Shown here: positions 25,036 through 34,001 of the stretch, piece after piece
Layout: the number at the start of each line of letters is the position of its first letter
How positions within the stretch are numbered: the first letter of the stretch is position 1
NCBI RefSeq assembly: GCF_003289625.1
Contig: NZ_QMBN01000002.1
Coordinates: 270,610-334,609 of the forward strand
Origin: Microbacterium sp. SMR1
GTDB lineage: Bacteria > Actinomycetota > Actinomycetes > Actinomycetales > Microbacteriaceae
Direction: 5' to 3'
Length of the DNA stretch: 64,000 nucleotides
Position numbers and translations under genes: made by a program
The notes under the pieces: model-generated
Databases searched by the model: none
What the model saw: only the letters and a program-made list of their open reading frames with translations
Told to the model about the DNA's origin: nothing

Positions 25036-25120
25036 GATACACCTGTCGGATCGGTGGTGCTGGTGCGCGGTCGAACCGGCTGTGAGGCCACACCAGCCCC
25101 ACAAGTCCTGCGGATGTATC
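25036..25120. repeat. 85-bp imperfect palindromic repeat, copy 1
   Basis: Begins GATACACCTGTCGGAT and ends TCCTGCGGATGTATC. The first ~30 bases (through GGTGCTGGTG) are nearly the reverse complement of the last ~30 (from CACACCAGCCCCAC), around a variable ~20-base centre. A second copy of identical length is at 52865-52949; by hand alignment about 61 of 85 positions agree, most differences falling in the centre. The 3' arm edge supplies the stop codon of the small minus-strand gene at 25119. Confidence 0.85.
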
Positions 25121-25277
25121 AGCCGAAGAGCAGCGCGAAGACGGTGGAGCCACCGCCGACGAGGATGAGCGAGACGATCGCGACCCACGCGGTCACGCGC
25201 ATGCGACGCGAGCGTCCGCGCGCGAAGCCGGCGTACTCGTCGTCCTCACCCTGCGGCGTCAGGTCGCGCCCGCTCAT
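25119..25277 (-). CDS. small single-pass membrane protein
   Basis: A 52-residue protein starting MSGRDLTPQGEDDEYAGFAR, with a basic patch (RGRSRRMR) and one C-terminal TM helix (about 29-50, TAWVAIVSLILVGGGSTVFA). The basic residues before the helix predict the N-terminus is cytoplasmic. It lies 7 bp after purL on the same strand and is probably co-transcribed. Its stop codon is formed by the outer edge of the 85-bp palindrome, so the repeat may have trimmed or replaced the original 3' end. Function unknown. Confidence 0.7.
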   Translation of the reverse strand: MSGRDLTPQGEDDEYAGFARGRSRRMRVTAWVAIVSLILVGGGSTVFALLFG

Positions 25278-25284
25278 GACGCGC

Positions 25285-27606
25285 TCATGACGTCGGTACC
25301 TCGTCGACGATCTCGCCGAAGGCGGCGGGCAGCGTCGCGCGCGACGTGGCGCGGATCTCGGCGACGGGCACCGAGAACAGACCCTGGATGTCGAGCACGG
25401 ACTCGACGCCCTCGGCGGCATCCGTCACGCCGATGCGGATGACGGGGTAGTTGCGTCCCTCGCAGAGCCCGCGGAACTTGACGTCCTCCTCGCGCGGCAC
25501 CGACACGATCACGCGGCCGGTCGACTCGCTGAACAGCGCGGTCGCGACGTCGACGCCGTCGCGCTCGACGATCTCGCTGAGCCAGACGCGTGCGCCGACG
25601 CCGAAGCGGGTCGTCGCTTCGGCGAGGGCTTGGCCGAGGCCGCCGGTCGACAGGTCGTGCGCGGCCGAGATGAGTCCCTGCTGCGAGGCGGCCTGGATGA
25701 GGCCGGCCAGACGCTTCTCGGCGGCGAGGTCGACCTTCGGGGGCCGTCCGCCGAGGTGGCCGTGGATGGTGTCGGCCCACGCCGAGCCGTCGAGCTCCTC
25801 GGCGGTCGTGCCGAGCAGGTAGATGTTCTCGCCGGCGTCCTGCCAGCCCGACGGGATGCGGCGGGCGACATCGTCGACGATGCCGAGCACACCGACCACC
25901 GGGGTCGGGAAGATCGGCTGGTCGCCGGTCTGGTTGTAGAACGAGACGTTGCCGCCCGTGACGGGCACGCCGAGCTCGAGGCAGGCGTCGGAGAGGCCGT
26001 CGACGGCCTGACCGAACTGCCACATCACCTCGGGGTTCTCGGGGCTGCCGAAGTTGAGGCAGTCGGTGACGGCGGTGGGGTTCGCGCCGGTGACGGCGAC
26101 GTTGCGGTACGCCTCGGCGAGGGCGAGCTGGGCGCCGGCGTACGGGTCGAGCTGGCAGTAGCGGCCGTTGCAGTCGGTCGCGATCGCGAAGCCGAGGCCC
26201 GACTCTTCGTCGACGCGGATCATGCCGGCGTCGTCGGGGAAGCTCAGGGCGGTGTTGCCCAGCACGTAGTAGTCGTACTGGTTGGTGATCCACGACGTGT
26301 CGGCGAGGTTCGGGCTCGCCACGAGCTGGAGGAACTGATCGCGCAGCGCGTCGCCGTCGGTGGCGCGGGGGAGGGATGCCGCCGAGTCGGCCTGCAGGCC
26401 ATCGATCCAGGTCGGGTAGGCGACCGGGCGGTCGTAGACCGGGCCGTCGACCGCGACGGTCGAGGGGTCGACGTCGACGATCTGCTCGCCGTGCCAGAAG
26501 ATCTGCAGGCGGCCGTCGCCGGTCACCTCGCCGAGCACGCTCGTCTCGACATCCCACTTGCCGACGACGGCGAGGAACGCATCGAGCTTCTCGGGGGCGA
26601 CGATCGCCATCATGCGCTCCTGGCTCTCGCTCATGAGGATCTCCTCGGGCGTGAGCGAGGGGTCGCGCAGCAGCACGTTCTCGAGGTCGACGCGCATTCC
26701 CGAGCCGCCGTTCGCGGCGAGCTCGCTCGTGGCGCACGAGATGCCCGCGGCGCCGAGGTCCTGGATTGCCTCGACGAGTTCGCCCGCGTACAGCTCGAGG
26801 CAGCACTCGATCAGCACCTTCTCGGCGAACGGGTCACCGACCTGCACGGCGGGGCGCTTGGTGGGCCCGCCGTCGGCGAAGGTGTCGGAGGCCAGGATCG
26901 AGGCGCCGCCGATGCCGTCGCCGCCCGTGCGCGCGCCGAACAGCACGACCTTGTTGCCGGCGCCGGTGGCGTTCGCCAGCTTGATGTCCTCGTGGCGCAT
27001 GACGCCCACCGCGAGGGCGTTGACGAGCGGGTTGCCCTGGTAGACCGAGTCGAACACCGTCTCGCCGCCGATGTTCGGCAGGCCCAGGCAGTTGCCGTAG
27101 AACGAGATGCCGCTCACGACGCCGTGCACCACGCGGGCGGTGTCCGGGTGGTCGATGGCGCCGAAGCGGAGCTGGTCCATGACCGCGACGGGGCGCGCGC
27201 CCATCGAGATGATGTCGCGGACGATTCCGCCGACGCCGGTCGCGGCGCCCTGGAACGGCTCGATGTAGCTCGGGTGGTTGTGCGACTCGACCTTGAAGGT
27301 CACCGCCCATCCTTCGCCGACGTCGACGACGCCCGCGTTCTGGCCCATGCCCACCATGAGGCGGGTCTTCATCTCGTCGGAGACCTTCTGGCCGAAGCGG
27401 CGTAGGTAGTTCTTGCTCGACTTGTAGGAGCAGTGCTCGCTCCACATGACCGAGTACATCGCCAGCTCGCCCGAGGTGGGACGGCGGCCGAGGATCTCGC
27501 GGATCTTCGCGTATTCGTCGGGCTTGAGGCCCAGGGCTCCGTAGGGCTGCTCACGCTCCGGAGTGGCGGTGGCGTTCTCGACGGTATCTGCGACAGGGGT
27601 GCTCAC
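25285..27606 (-). CDS. purL: phosphoribosylformylglycinamidine synthase subunit PurL
   Basis: A 773-residue small-type PurL, which with PurQ and PurS converts FGAR to FGAM in purine synthesis using ATP and glutamine-derived ammonia. Recognisable segments: [18 protein letters not shown] with the catalytic His, [66 protein letters not shown], and the C-terminal second AIRS-like domain ([40 protein letters not shown]). Start is GTG 27606. purQ and purS are not adjacent, as in other actinobacteria where they lie apart. Confidence 0.98.
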   Translation of the reverse strand: MSTPVADTVENATATPEREQPYGALGLKPDEYAKIREILGRRPTSGELAMYSVMWSEHCSYKSSKNYLRRFGQKVSDEMKTRLMVGMGQNAGVVDVGEGWAVTFKVESHNHPSYIEPFQGAATGVGGIVRDIISMGARPVAVMDQLRFGAIDHPDTARVVHGVVSGISFYGNCLGLPNIGGETVFDSVYQGNPLVNALAVGVMRHEDIKLANATGAGNKVVLFGARTGGDGIGGASILASDTFADGGPTKRPAVQVGDPFAEKVLIECCLELYAGELVEAIQDLGAAGISCATSELAANGGSGMRVDLENVLLRDPSLTPEEILMSESQERMMAIVAPEKLDAFLAVVGKWDVETSVLGEVTGDGRLQIFWHGEQIVDVDPSTVAVDGPVYDRPVAYPTWIDGLQADSAASLPRATDGDALRDQFLQLVASPNLADTSWITNQYDYYVLGNTALSFPDDAGMIRVDEESGLGFAIATDCNGRYCQLDPYAGAQLALAEAYRNVAVTGANPTAVTDCLNFGSPENPEVMWQFGQAVDGLSDACLELGVPVTGGNVSFYNQTGDQPIFPTPVVGVLGIVDDVARRIPSGWQDAGENIYLLGTTAEELDGSAWADTIHGHLGGRPPKVDLAAEKRLAGLIQAASQQGLISAAHDLSTGGLGQALAEATTRFGVGARVWLSEIVERDGVDVATALFSESTGRVIVSVPREEDVKFRGLCEGRNYPVIRIGVTDAAEGVESVLDIQGLFSVPVAEIRATSRATLPAAFGEIVDEVPTS

Positions 27607-27730
27607 GCGGCTGGACTCCAGGACTCGGGATGCCGGACGCGATCAGTCTAGTTGGCGGGAGGAACCGTCGAGTCGCCAGGAAAAGCGGATGCGGGCGGTC
27701 CGGTACCCGCGCTTTCTGGCGAGTCGACGC

Positions 27731-29488
27731 TCAGGAGGGCGCGTTGTACGCGCCGAAGAGGCCGGTGCCGTGCTCGACCAGGGCGTCGTAGGCCTCGCCG
27801 TATGTGGAGGGCAACGTGCTGCCGGGATCGAATCGGGCGGCCAGGAGCCCGAGCAGCCCGCGCGCCGGCGGGGTGAGCGGGCGCTTGTGGTGCTTCTCGT
27901 CGGGGGCCTTGGCCGTGCCCTTCTCGGGATTGGGCGGCACGTACAGCGACTGCGGCTGCGGCCAGGTGTAGGGCTGGCGCGGCGTCGTGAGGTTGACCGC
28001 GTTGAAGATCGGGTTGGCGGTCTCGTCGCGGACGTTGAGCGGCCGCAGCCCGTGCAGCCGGCACAGGGTGTTGGTCACCGAGCCGTGGTGCATCTCGTCG
28101 TGGATCACGGTTCCGGCCGCGGTGTACGCGCTCACCACGATGGCCGGCACCCGGAGACCGAGGCGATCGAACGTGAAGCCCATCTCGCCGGGACCGCTCG
28201 CGTCGGGCGGCGCTGCCGACGGCGGGGCGACGTGATCGAAGGTGCCGCCGTGCTCGTCGAAGGTGATGACGAGCGCGGTGTTCATGGCGTTCGAACCGGA
28301 GGTCGACGCACTCGTGCGGATCGCGTCGTAGACCTCCTGCGCGAGCTTGTCGCCGGCGCGGACATCGCTGTCGGCGCTGTTGGCGATGCGGATGCGGCTG
28401 CCGTCGGGCAGCTCGAGCTCGCCCTCGCGGGTCGCGCCCCACGGCGGATGCATGTCGTTGTGGTTGAAGACCATGCGCGGTTCGATGAAGGCGTAGTCGG
28501 GCAGCTCGCCGTTCGCGGCATCCTCGTAGAACTGCTCCATGACGCGGAAGTTCGTCTTCCAGTACCGCTCGAGCACCGGCGCGTGGAGCATGCCGGTGAG
28601 TGAGACGAGCTGCGTCGCGTCGTAGTAGACGCGCCATGACAGGCCGGCGTCTTCGAGGCGGTTGAAGATCGTGGGCGCCGCGGGGGCGTCGATCCACTTG
28701 TCGTAGTTGTCGCCGGTGTGGTTGACGACGTAGCCGTGCGAGGTCGAGGCGTGGAAGAAGCTGCGGTTGCAGAACGTCTGTGACGGCACCCCGGCGAACC
28801 AGCGGTCGTAGACCGCGAACTCGCGGGCGAGGGTCGATACCACCGGCAGCATCTCGGGCGCGAAGCCGCCCATCGCGGTCGCGTACTCATCGGCGGTCGG
28901 CTCGCGCTTCTTCGCGAGGCGGTAGTTGACGATGTAGTCGTGCACGAAGCCGTCGTTACGCGGTGCGCTCCCGCCCGCGGGTGCGTTGTACGGCGGCTGC
29001 AGTCCGTTGCGGGCGATGTCGGCGTTGGCGGGCGGATCGATCGTCCCGAACAGCTGCGTGTTGACGTGCGGGTAGGTCTCGCCGGGGTCGGGCTGCGGCT
29101 GCTGCATGATGTGGTCGGTCGCGCCCGTGTAGACGTGCGCGGGCACGACCGTGCCGTCGGGTGCGGTGTTGGCGTAGTCACCCTGCAGGATGCCGTCGAA
29201 GTCGGCCGCGCTCTTCTCATCGGCCGTGTAGAGGTGGCCGAGCAGGTTGTCGAAGCTGCGGTTCTCGAACATGAGCACCACGACGTGGTCGAACCCGGCG
29301 ACGCTGCGCGCCGCGAGGGGCGCGAACTCGGGAGGATGCGCCGTCATCGCCGCCGTCACCGCAGCCCCGGCCGAGCCGCCGACGGCGAGGCCGGCGGCGC
29401 CTAGGCCCGCACGTCGGAGGAAGTCGCGCCGCGATGGTCGGCGGCTGGCCCAGGAGGCGTCCGTCTCGTCGCGATCGGCGTCGGCCAT
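27731..29488 (-). CDS. Tat-exported phosphoesterase (phospholipase C/acid phosphatase family)
   Basis: A 585-residue extracytoplasmic enzyme of the PF04185 family, which includes bacterial phospholipases C and AcpA-type acid phosphatases. The N-terminus has a classic twin-arginine signal, SRRDFLRRAGLGAAGLAVGG, so it is exported folded. Catalytic-core segments: FDHVVVLMFENRSFDNLLGH (metal-binding E-N-R-S), HNDMHPPWG, LVITFDEHGGTFDHVAPP. The overall length and the Asp/His-rich motifs suit a phosphodiesterase or phosphatase; PLC activity on phospholipids is possible but not assured. Single gene, divergent from the membrane protein at 29537. Confidence 0.9.
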   Translation of the reverse strand: MADADRDETDASWASRRPSRRDFLRRAGLGAAGLAVGGSAGAAVTAAMTAHPPEFAPLAARSVAGFDHVVVLMFENRSFDNLLGHLYTADEKSAADFDGILQGDYANTAPDGTVVPAHVYTGATDHIMQQPQPDPGETYPHVNTQLFGTIDPPANADIARNGLQPPYNAPAGGSAPRNDGFVHDYIVNYRLAKKREPTADEYATAMGGFAPEMLPVVSTLAREFAVYDRWFAGVPSQTFCNRSFFHASTSHGYVVNHTGDNYDKWIDAPAAPTIFNRLEDAGLSWRVYYDATQLVSLTGMLHAPVLERYWKTNFRVMEQFYEDAANGELPDYAFIEPRMVFNHNDMHPPWGATREGELELPDGSRIRIANSADSDVRAGDKLAQEVYDAIRTSASTSGSNAMNTALVITFDEHGGTFDHVAPPSAAPPDASGPGEMGFTFDRLGLRVPAIVVSAYTAAGTVIHDEMHHGSVTNTLCRLHGLRPLNVRDETANPIFNAVNLTTPRQPYTWPQPQSLYVPPNPEKGTAKAPDEKHHKRPLTPPARGLLGLLAARFDPGSTLPSTYGEAYDALVEHGTGLFGAYNAPS

Positions 29489-29536
29489 GGGTCCCCTCCC
29501 TCGCTCAGTGCTCGGCGATCAGGCTACTCTCGCACC

Positions 29537-30187
29537 ATGGACGACGGCCCGCGTTTCGATCGAGGAGCCCGCTACGGTGCCGCGGTCGTCGCGGCGATGT
29601 TCGCGACCTACCTCGCCGTCGCTTCCGATTTCTCCGCGATCGTGCAGGCCGAGATGTACGCCGGCACCATCACGAACGACATGCCGTACGTCGACACGCT
29701 CCAGTTCGTGCTCGTGGTCGCGACCCTCGTCGCCGCGCTCGCCGTGCTGCCCACCTCGCCGATGCGTCGCGTGGGCGGCGTGACCCTCGCGTGCGTCGCG
29801 CTGTTCCTGTGGGCCACCTTCGGGTTGCTGCGCGGTGCGGGCCACCTCGCGCACCTCGACCCGCTGTGGGAGGTCGTGCTCAACCAGGGGTTCATCGCGC
29901 TGCTCGCCGGGGTGGGCGGCTGGGTGATCGCACGGGGGCGGCATCCGCTGTCGTGGGTCGTCGTAATCGTCGCTCTGGTGCCGCCGATCGTCGGTCCGCG
30001 ACTGGTCGAGGCGAACGTCACGAGCGGCGGGTACGCGTTGGCGATGCAGGGCATCGTCATCGTCGGAGGGCTCGCCGCCGTGTGGGCGTCGGTCGCCATC
30101 GACCGGTGGGCGCGACGGCGCTTCAGTGATCGGGATGCAGCGACGCGTCGGCGGGCGCGCTCCGCCACGACACGAAGCGAACCGTGA
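29537..30187 (+). CDS. hypothetical multi-pass membrane protein
   Basis: A 216-residue protein with about six TM helices (approximately 12-32, 52-72, 80-102, 113-132, 137-156, 162-182) and a basic C-terminal tail. No family recognised. The first loop holds a small polar segment (QAEMYAGTITNDMPYVD). It is divergent from the phosphoesterase gene with ~48 bp between starts. Its 3' end overlaps the convergent DUF1349 gene by 65 bp; the overlap codes for the Arg-rich tail, so the tail may not be functionally important. Confidence 0.65.
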   Translation: MDDGPRFDRGARYGAAVVAAMFATYLAVASDFSAIVQAEMYAGTITNDMPYVDTLQFVLVVATLVAALAVLPTSPMRRVGGVTLACVALFLWATFGLLRGAGHLAHLDPLWEVVLNQGFIALLAGVGGWVIARGRHPLSWVVVIVALVPPIVGPRLVEANVTSGGYALAMQGIVIVGGLAAVWASVAIDRWARRRFSDRDAATRRRARSATTRSEP

Positions 30188-30710
30188 GCCCGGTGCGCGT
30201 CGGCGCGCAGCAGAACGGTCCGGCCGCGACGTCCGCATCGGGGTCGAGAGGCGCCACCCGCACGAGACGCCAGTCCTCGTCGTCGACGCGGGCCCTGATC
30301 GTGACGGCGTCGCCCGACCTGCTCGCGCGCACGGTGACGATGCGACCAGCCCAGTCGGCGACGGGCGCGAGCGACCAGTCCGACACCCCGCGGGTCACCA
30401 CCGCGCCCAGGCTGTCGGCGCCGTCACTGTGCTCGATGCCGGCCTTGATCCACGTCTCGTCGTCGACGCGCAGGAAGACTCCCGCCTGATCGAACTGCGC
30501 GGCGAAGTCGAGCACGAACGAGACTTCGACCGCGGTGTCGGGCCGCATCGGTGCGAGCAGAGCGTGCTCGTCGTCGTGGACGAACCCGTACGAGGTCACG
30601 CGCCAGGCATCGCTGCCCTCGCGTGCCGTGACGAGCAGGTCGTCACCGTCGAGCACGGCCTCCGCGGGTTCGTTGGTCCATGATCCTACGGACCAGTCGA
30701 TGTCGGTCAT
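30123..30710 (-). CDS. DUF1349 (concanavalin-like) protein
   Basis: A 195-residue beta-sandwich protein of the DUF1349 family, related to concanavalin-A-like lectin folds: FVLDFAAQFDQAGVFLRVDD, WIKAGIEHSDGADSLGAVVT, GVSDWSLAPV, VTIRARVDDEDWRLVRVAPL, GPFCCAPTRTGLTVRFVSW. These proteins are cytoplasmic, widespread and of unknown function, sometimes proposed to bind carbohydrates. The gene follows the SnoaL-like gene on the same strand by 15 bp and is likely co-transcribed with it. It overlaps the convergent membrane gene by 65 bp. Confidence 0.88.
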   Translation of the reverse strand: MTDIDWSVGSWTNEPAEAVLDGDDLLVTAREGSDAWRVTSYGFVHDDEHALLAPMRPDTAVEVSFVLDFAAQFDQAGVFLRVDDETWIKAGIEHSDGADSLGAVVTRGVSDWSLAPVADWAGRIVTVRASRSGDAVTIRARVDDEDWRLVRVAPLDPDADVAAGPFCCAPTRTGLTVRFVSWRSAPADASLHPDH

Positions 30711-30725
30711 GTGGTTCCTTCCGGT

Positions 30726-31118
30726 TCAGTCGCGCAACTGGGTCAGCAGGGCCGCGTGGTCGGTGGTGCCCGCGAAATCGACGATCCGACCTCCCGCCAG
30801 CCGCAGGAAGCCGAACTCCGCGACATTGACGTGACGTCGGGTGGGCCGGATACCGCGGAACGGCCCGATGTGCGTGCCGCTGGCGCGCACATGCGCGGCG
30901 ATGCGGTCGTCCTCCACGACGAGCTGGATGCGGCGCACCTGCCAATCGGGAAAGGCATCGAGCACCTCGACGACGTCGGTCATCCAGGCGTCGGCTCCGC
31001 CGGGGAGGTGCGCTCGCCGGACGTTCGGGTCGATGAACGAGCGAATGGCGTCGAGGTCGTGGCGGTTGCAGGCCTCCAGGTAATCGGCGTACCAGGCGTG
31101 CATCTCCCACGGCTCCAT
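30726..31118 (-). CDS. SnoaL-like/ester-cyclase family protein (NTF2 fold)
   Basis: A 130-residue NTF2-fold protein. The pattern WYADYLEACNRHDLDAIRSF, then DVVEVLDAFPDWQVRRIQLV, FRGIRPTRRHVNVAEFGFLR and GGRIVDFAGTTDHAALLTQL matches SnoaL-type polyketide cyclases and the large set of uncharacterised relatives. No polyketide genes are nearby, so a cyclase role is unlikely to be literal. First of a two-gene unit with the DUF1349 gene. The small size and complete fold suggest an intact protein. Confidence 0.85.
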   Translation of the reverse strand: MEPWEMHAWYADYLEACNRHDLDAIRSFIDPNVRRAHLPGGADAWMTDVVEVLDAFPDWQVRRIQLVVEDDRIAAHVRASGTHIGPFRGIRPTRRHVNVAEFGFLRLAGGRIVDFAGTTDHAALLTQLRD

Positions 31119-31139
31119 CCGCCCATTATCGGTGCGAGG

Positions 31140-31343
31140 CTACGGATTGTCCGTGGGAGGCGAGGAGACCCAGTCGAGAAGGGCCGCGCGGATCGCTTCC
31201 GACAGAACCAGGCCCTCCTGCCAGCCGCGCGCGACGACCGCATCCCGTTCCTCGGGTGTCAGGCGCACGGTGACCGGGATGCTTGCCGAAGCACTGCGTC
31301 TGGGGCGACCGCGCCTCGGTTCGTCAGACGGTGACGTGTGCAT
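31140..31343 (-). CDS. small RHH-like DNA-binding protein (paralog 2)
   Basis: A 67-residue protein from ATG 31343 with AAGGGGGG upstream. An N-terminal AT-hook-like RRGRPRR is followed by a ribbon-helix-helix-like segment, IPVTVRLTPEERDAVVARGW and VLSEAIRAALLDWV. The beta-strand plus two-helix layout is that of CopG/MetJ-type repressors or antitoxins. It is a tandem paralog of the gene at 31455-31664: the two agree at about three quarters of the positions in the folded part. A perfect palindrome lies 28 bp upstream of its start. No toxin gene is evident beside it. Confidence 0.65.
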   Translation of the reverse strand: MHTSPSDEPRRGRPRRSASASIPVTVRLTPEERDAVVARGWQEGLVLSEAIRAALLDWVSSPPTDNP

Positions 31344-31371
31344 GCGAGGTCCCCCCTTGGACGCGCGCGCG

Positions 31372-31393
31372 GGGCGCCGCATATGCGGCGCCC
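31372..31393. promoter_or_regulatory. 22-bp perfect palindrome between the two RHH-like genes
   Basis: GGGCGCCGCAT (31372-31382) followed immediately by its exact reverse complement ATGCGGCGCCC (31383-31393). It stands 28 bp upstream of the second RHH-like gene and 61 bp after the first one's stop. It could be an operator for these repressor-like proteins or the stem of a terminator without a T-tract. Confidence 0.55.
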
Positions 31394-31454
31394 GCTCTGA
31401 GCGTGTTCGGAGCCCGGCGCATTCTGGATTGCCTCGGCACGATCCGGATAAGGG

Positions 31455-31664
31455 TCAAGGTCGACGCTCGTCGCGTGGTGCTGACATCCAGTAGAGGAGA
31501 GCCGCGCGGATCGTCTCGGACAGAACCATCCCCTCTTCCCAGCCGCGCCGAACGGCGGCGTCGCGCTCTTCACGCGTGAGGCGCACGGTCACGGGCGTGC
31601 TGGGCGATGCGCCGCGGGTGGGGCGTCCGCGTTTCGGTTCGTCGGCGATCATCATGGTGCTCAT
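31455..31664 (-). CDS. small RHH-like DNA-binding protein (paralog 1)
   Basis: A 69-residue protein, ATG 31664 (a start six bases further in at MIADEPK is also possible). It has KRGRPTRG near the N-terminus, then TPVTVRLTREERDAAVRRGW and VLSETIRAALLYWM, the same RHH-like layout as the following paralog. It lies 73 bp downstream of the sugar-binding lipoprotein gene on the same strand with no obvious terminator between, so it could be part of that transcript. Likely a DNA-binding repressor; targets unknown. Confidence 0.6.
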   Translation of the reverse strand: MSTMMIADEPKRGRPTRGASPSTPVTVRLTREERDAAVRRGWEEGMVLSETIRAALLYWMSAPRDERRP

Positions 31665-31737
31665 GCATGTGAGACGCCGTTCGACGCGGAACGTGACGCG
31701 ATACGTCGATATTTGTCCGGAGCGGTCTGCGTACTTC

Positions 31738-33099
31738 TCAGCGCGCCGCTGTGGCGTTCTCGTAGGCCCGCATGGCGGCATCCTGTGCGTCCGCGAGCGC
31801 TTCCTCGGCGGTCTTGTCGCCGAGGAGGGCCGCCGTCACCGCGTTGTTCAGCTCGTTCTGGATGTCCTGCCCGGCGGGGGACGACCCGAACGAGGTGCCG
31901 TAATCGACCACGTCGTAGTAGGTCGCGACGACCTGGTCGAAGCCCTCGTTGCCCGACGGCGTGACCCACTTCTCGCGGATCTCCTGGTCGGGCTGCGGCG
32001 ATCCCGTGAACAGGCCGGTGTTGGCGCCGCCGTCGGAAGCGCGCGTCGCGGCTCGTGCTTCGCCCGCCGCGTTCCACGCTTCGCCGCTCGTCAGAGCCGA
32101 GACCCACGCGCAGGCCGCGCCGGGGTTCTTCGCTCCGGCCGGGATGACGAAGGCCTGGCCGCCGGACACCGAGAACGGCTCACCGTCGCTGTCGCGGAAC
32201 GGCACCGCCTCGATGTCGATCTGCTCGAGGTAGGGCGAGAGGACGTTCGGGTACCACTGCGCGTTGACCTGCGCACCGACCTGATCGGTGACGTACTGGT
32301 TCGCATCGCCGAACGTGTCGAACGCGTCGGTGAAGCTCTTCACCTGCGCGAACCCGCCCTGCGCGTCGTTGATCCGCTGCAGCAACTCCATGCCCGCGAG
32401 GTTGCTCGGGTCGTCGAGGGTCGGCACGCCGTCGTCATCGGTGAGCTGGCCGCCCGCACCGAGGATCCACAGCGCGGACTGACCGGTCGACACCGGGTCG
32501 AGGCCCAGCCGCGTCGGAACGCCGCCGGATTCCTGGTACATCTTCTCGATGGCGGCCAGCAGGACGTCAGGTTGCGAGGTGTCGATCTCGTCCGCCGTCA
32601 CGCCCGCGGCATCCATCACCCGCTTGTTCAGGATGATGGCCGGCGGCTGGTAGAACTGCGGCGCTCCCCACACCTGATCCTCGTAGCGCACATCGTCGAC
32701 GACCGACTCGTACCACCGGTCGTCCGCGTCGACGTCCTGTGCCTCGAAGCAGCTGTCGAGGGGCATGATGAGGCCCTGTGCCGCGTACTGCGTGACGTAG
32801 CGGCGGTCCATCTGCACGACGTCGGGCACGTCGCCGCTCGCGATGCGGGTCGTGAACTTCTGCGAGTCGAAGGCCGTGGCATCCAGCTGCACCTCGACAT
32901 CCGACAGCTGCTCCGCCGCGTAGTCGAGTCGCGCGGTGCCGACGTCGTCGGCGTTCTCGAAGCCCCACGCCGCGAGGGTTCCGGTGGGCGTCGCCGAGAA
33001 GTCGACGTCTTCCGCGGTGCCGGCGTCGTTGCTGCATCCCGCCAGCACGATGACGGATGCCGCGGCCACCGCGGTCGTTCCGATCAGTCGATTGCGCAT
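31738..33099 (-). CDS. CUT1 sugar ABC transporter substrate-binding lipoprotein (importer A)
   Basis: A 453-residue lipoprotein: MRNRLIGTTAVAAASVIVLA, lipobox LAGC (Cys 22), then an SBP family-1 fold (GTLAAWGFENADDVG, TRIASGDVPDVVQMDRRYVT, QVWGAPQFYQPPAIILNKRV, QSALWILGAGGQLTDDDGVP, FSVSGGQAFVIPAGAKNPGA). AGGAGGAA precedes the ATG. It is the third gene after two permeases. Placement in the mannan locus suggests an alpha-mannooligosaccharide ligand, but the two binding proteins of the locus are dissimilar, so they may take different chain lengths or branched pieces. No ATPase is encoded here. Confidence 0.92.
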   Translation of the reverse strand: MRNRLIGTTAVAAASVIVLAGCSNDAGTAEDVDFSATPTGTLAAWGFENADDVGTARLDYAAEQLSDVEVQLDATAFDSQKFTTRIASGDVPDVVQMDRRYVTQYAAQGLIMPLDSCFEAQDVDADDRWYESVVDDVRYEDQVWGAPQFYQPPAIILNKRVMDAAGVTADEIDTSQPDVLLAAIEKMYQESGGVPTRLGLDPVSTGQSALWILGAGGQLTDDDGVPTLDDPSNLAGMELLQRINDAQGGFAQVKSFTDAFDTFGDANQYVTDQVGAQVNAQWYPNVLSPYLEQIDIEAVPFRDSDGEPFSVSGGQAFVIPAGAKNPGAACAWVSALTSGEAWNAAGEARAATRASDGGANTGLFTGSPQPDQEIREKWVTPSGNEGFDQVVATYYDVVDYGTSFGSSPAGQDIQNELNNAVTAALLGDKTAEEALADAQDAAMRAYENATAAR

Positions 33100-33137
33100 G
33101 TGATTCCTCCTGTCGTGGTCCCGCGCGAGCACGCGGA

Positions 33138-34001
33138 TCATCCCTTTCGGCCCTGGGTGGCGACACCTTCGATGAAGTAGCGCTGCCCGAAGGCGAAGAG
33201 GATGAGCATGGGCAGCGTGACGATGAGCGAGGCCACCATCACGTACTGGTAGTCGCCCTGGCCGCCGGCGGTCGGGCTGTACTTGGTCATCGCGTAGGCG
33301 ATGCCGAGCGGTGCGGTGAACTCGTCGACCGACCCGGCGTTGAGGTAGATGAGCGCGGACTGCAGGTTGTTCCAGCTCGCCTGGAACTCGAACAGGAACA
33401 CGATCACGAACGAGGGCACCGACAGCGGCATCGCGATGCGCCAGAAGAGCCCCCAGTAGCTCGCGCCATCGATGCGCGCCGCCTCGAAGAGCTCGCGCGG
33501 CAGGCCGAGGAAGAACTGGCGCTGCAGGAAGATGTAGAACGCCGACCCGAAGAGGTTCGCGCCCCACAGCGGGACCCACGTGCCGAGCAGGCCCGTCTCT
33601 TTCCAGATCAGGTAGACCGGGATCATCGTCACGGCGCCGGGCAGCATCATCGTCGCGAGCACCAGTCCGAACAGGAGCTTGCGCCCGGGGAACGAGAAGT
33701 ACGCGAACCCGAATGCGACGATCGAGCTCGAGATCGACACCGCTGTCGCCGCCAGCAGCGCGATCGCGACGCTGTTGAACATCCAGCTGAGCAGGGGGAG
33801 CTGGTTCCACACCTCGGCGTAGTTCTCGGGCACGAAGGTCTGCGGGATGAGGCGGTTGTCGAACACCTCGCCGCGGGGCTTGAAGCTCGCCGCGAGCAGC
33901 CACGCGAACGGGTACAGGAACAGCAGGGCGAAGCCCGTCGAGATCGCCGCGAGCGTGACGCGGCCGGCGACGGTCTTCGGGGCGCGAAACTTCGTCGCCA
34001 T
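33138..34001 (-). CDS. CUT1 sugar ABC transporter permease, MalG type (importer A)
   Basis: A 287-residue permease with six TM helices, of the MalG/UgpE class. The N-terminal pattern LYPFAWLLAASFKPRGEVF and the EAA loop ELFEAARIDGASYWGLFWRI are clear, followed by SWNNLQSALIYLNA and the C-terminal GQRYFIEGVATQGRKG typical of this subunit. ATG 34001 overlaps the stop of the partner permease by one base (TGATG). Together they form the channel for the binding protein encoded next, powered by a shared MsiK-like ATPase encoded elsewhere (inferred). Confidence 0.94.
   Translation of the reverse strand: MATKFRAPKTVAGRVTLAAISTGFALLFLYPFAWLLAASFKPRGEVFDNRLIPQTFVPENYAEVWNQLPLLSWMFNSVAIALLAATAVSISSSIVAFGFAYFSFPGRKLLFGLVLATMMLPGAVTMIPVYLIWKETGLLGTWVPLWGANLFGSAFYIFLQRQFFLGLPRELFEAARIDGASYWGLFWRIAMPLSVPSFVIVFLFEFQASWNNLQSALIYLNAGSVDEFTAPLGIAYAMTKYSPTAGGQGDYQYVMVASLIVTLPMLILFAFGQRYFIEGVATQGRKG

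Noticed and set aside
31140-31664. Toxin-antitoxin module
   Set aside because: The two small proteins look like DNA-binding paralogs, and no toxin-like ORF accompanies them.
31738-33903. Binding protein A extended upstream to 33903
   Set aside because: The signal peptide and AGGAGGAA at 33099 fix the start; upstream sequence is a shadow of the permease gene.
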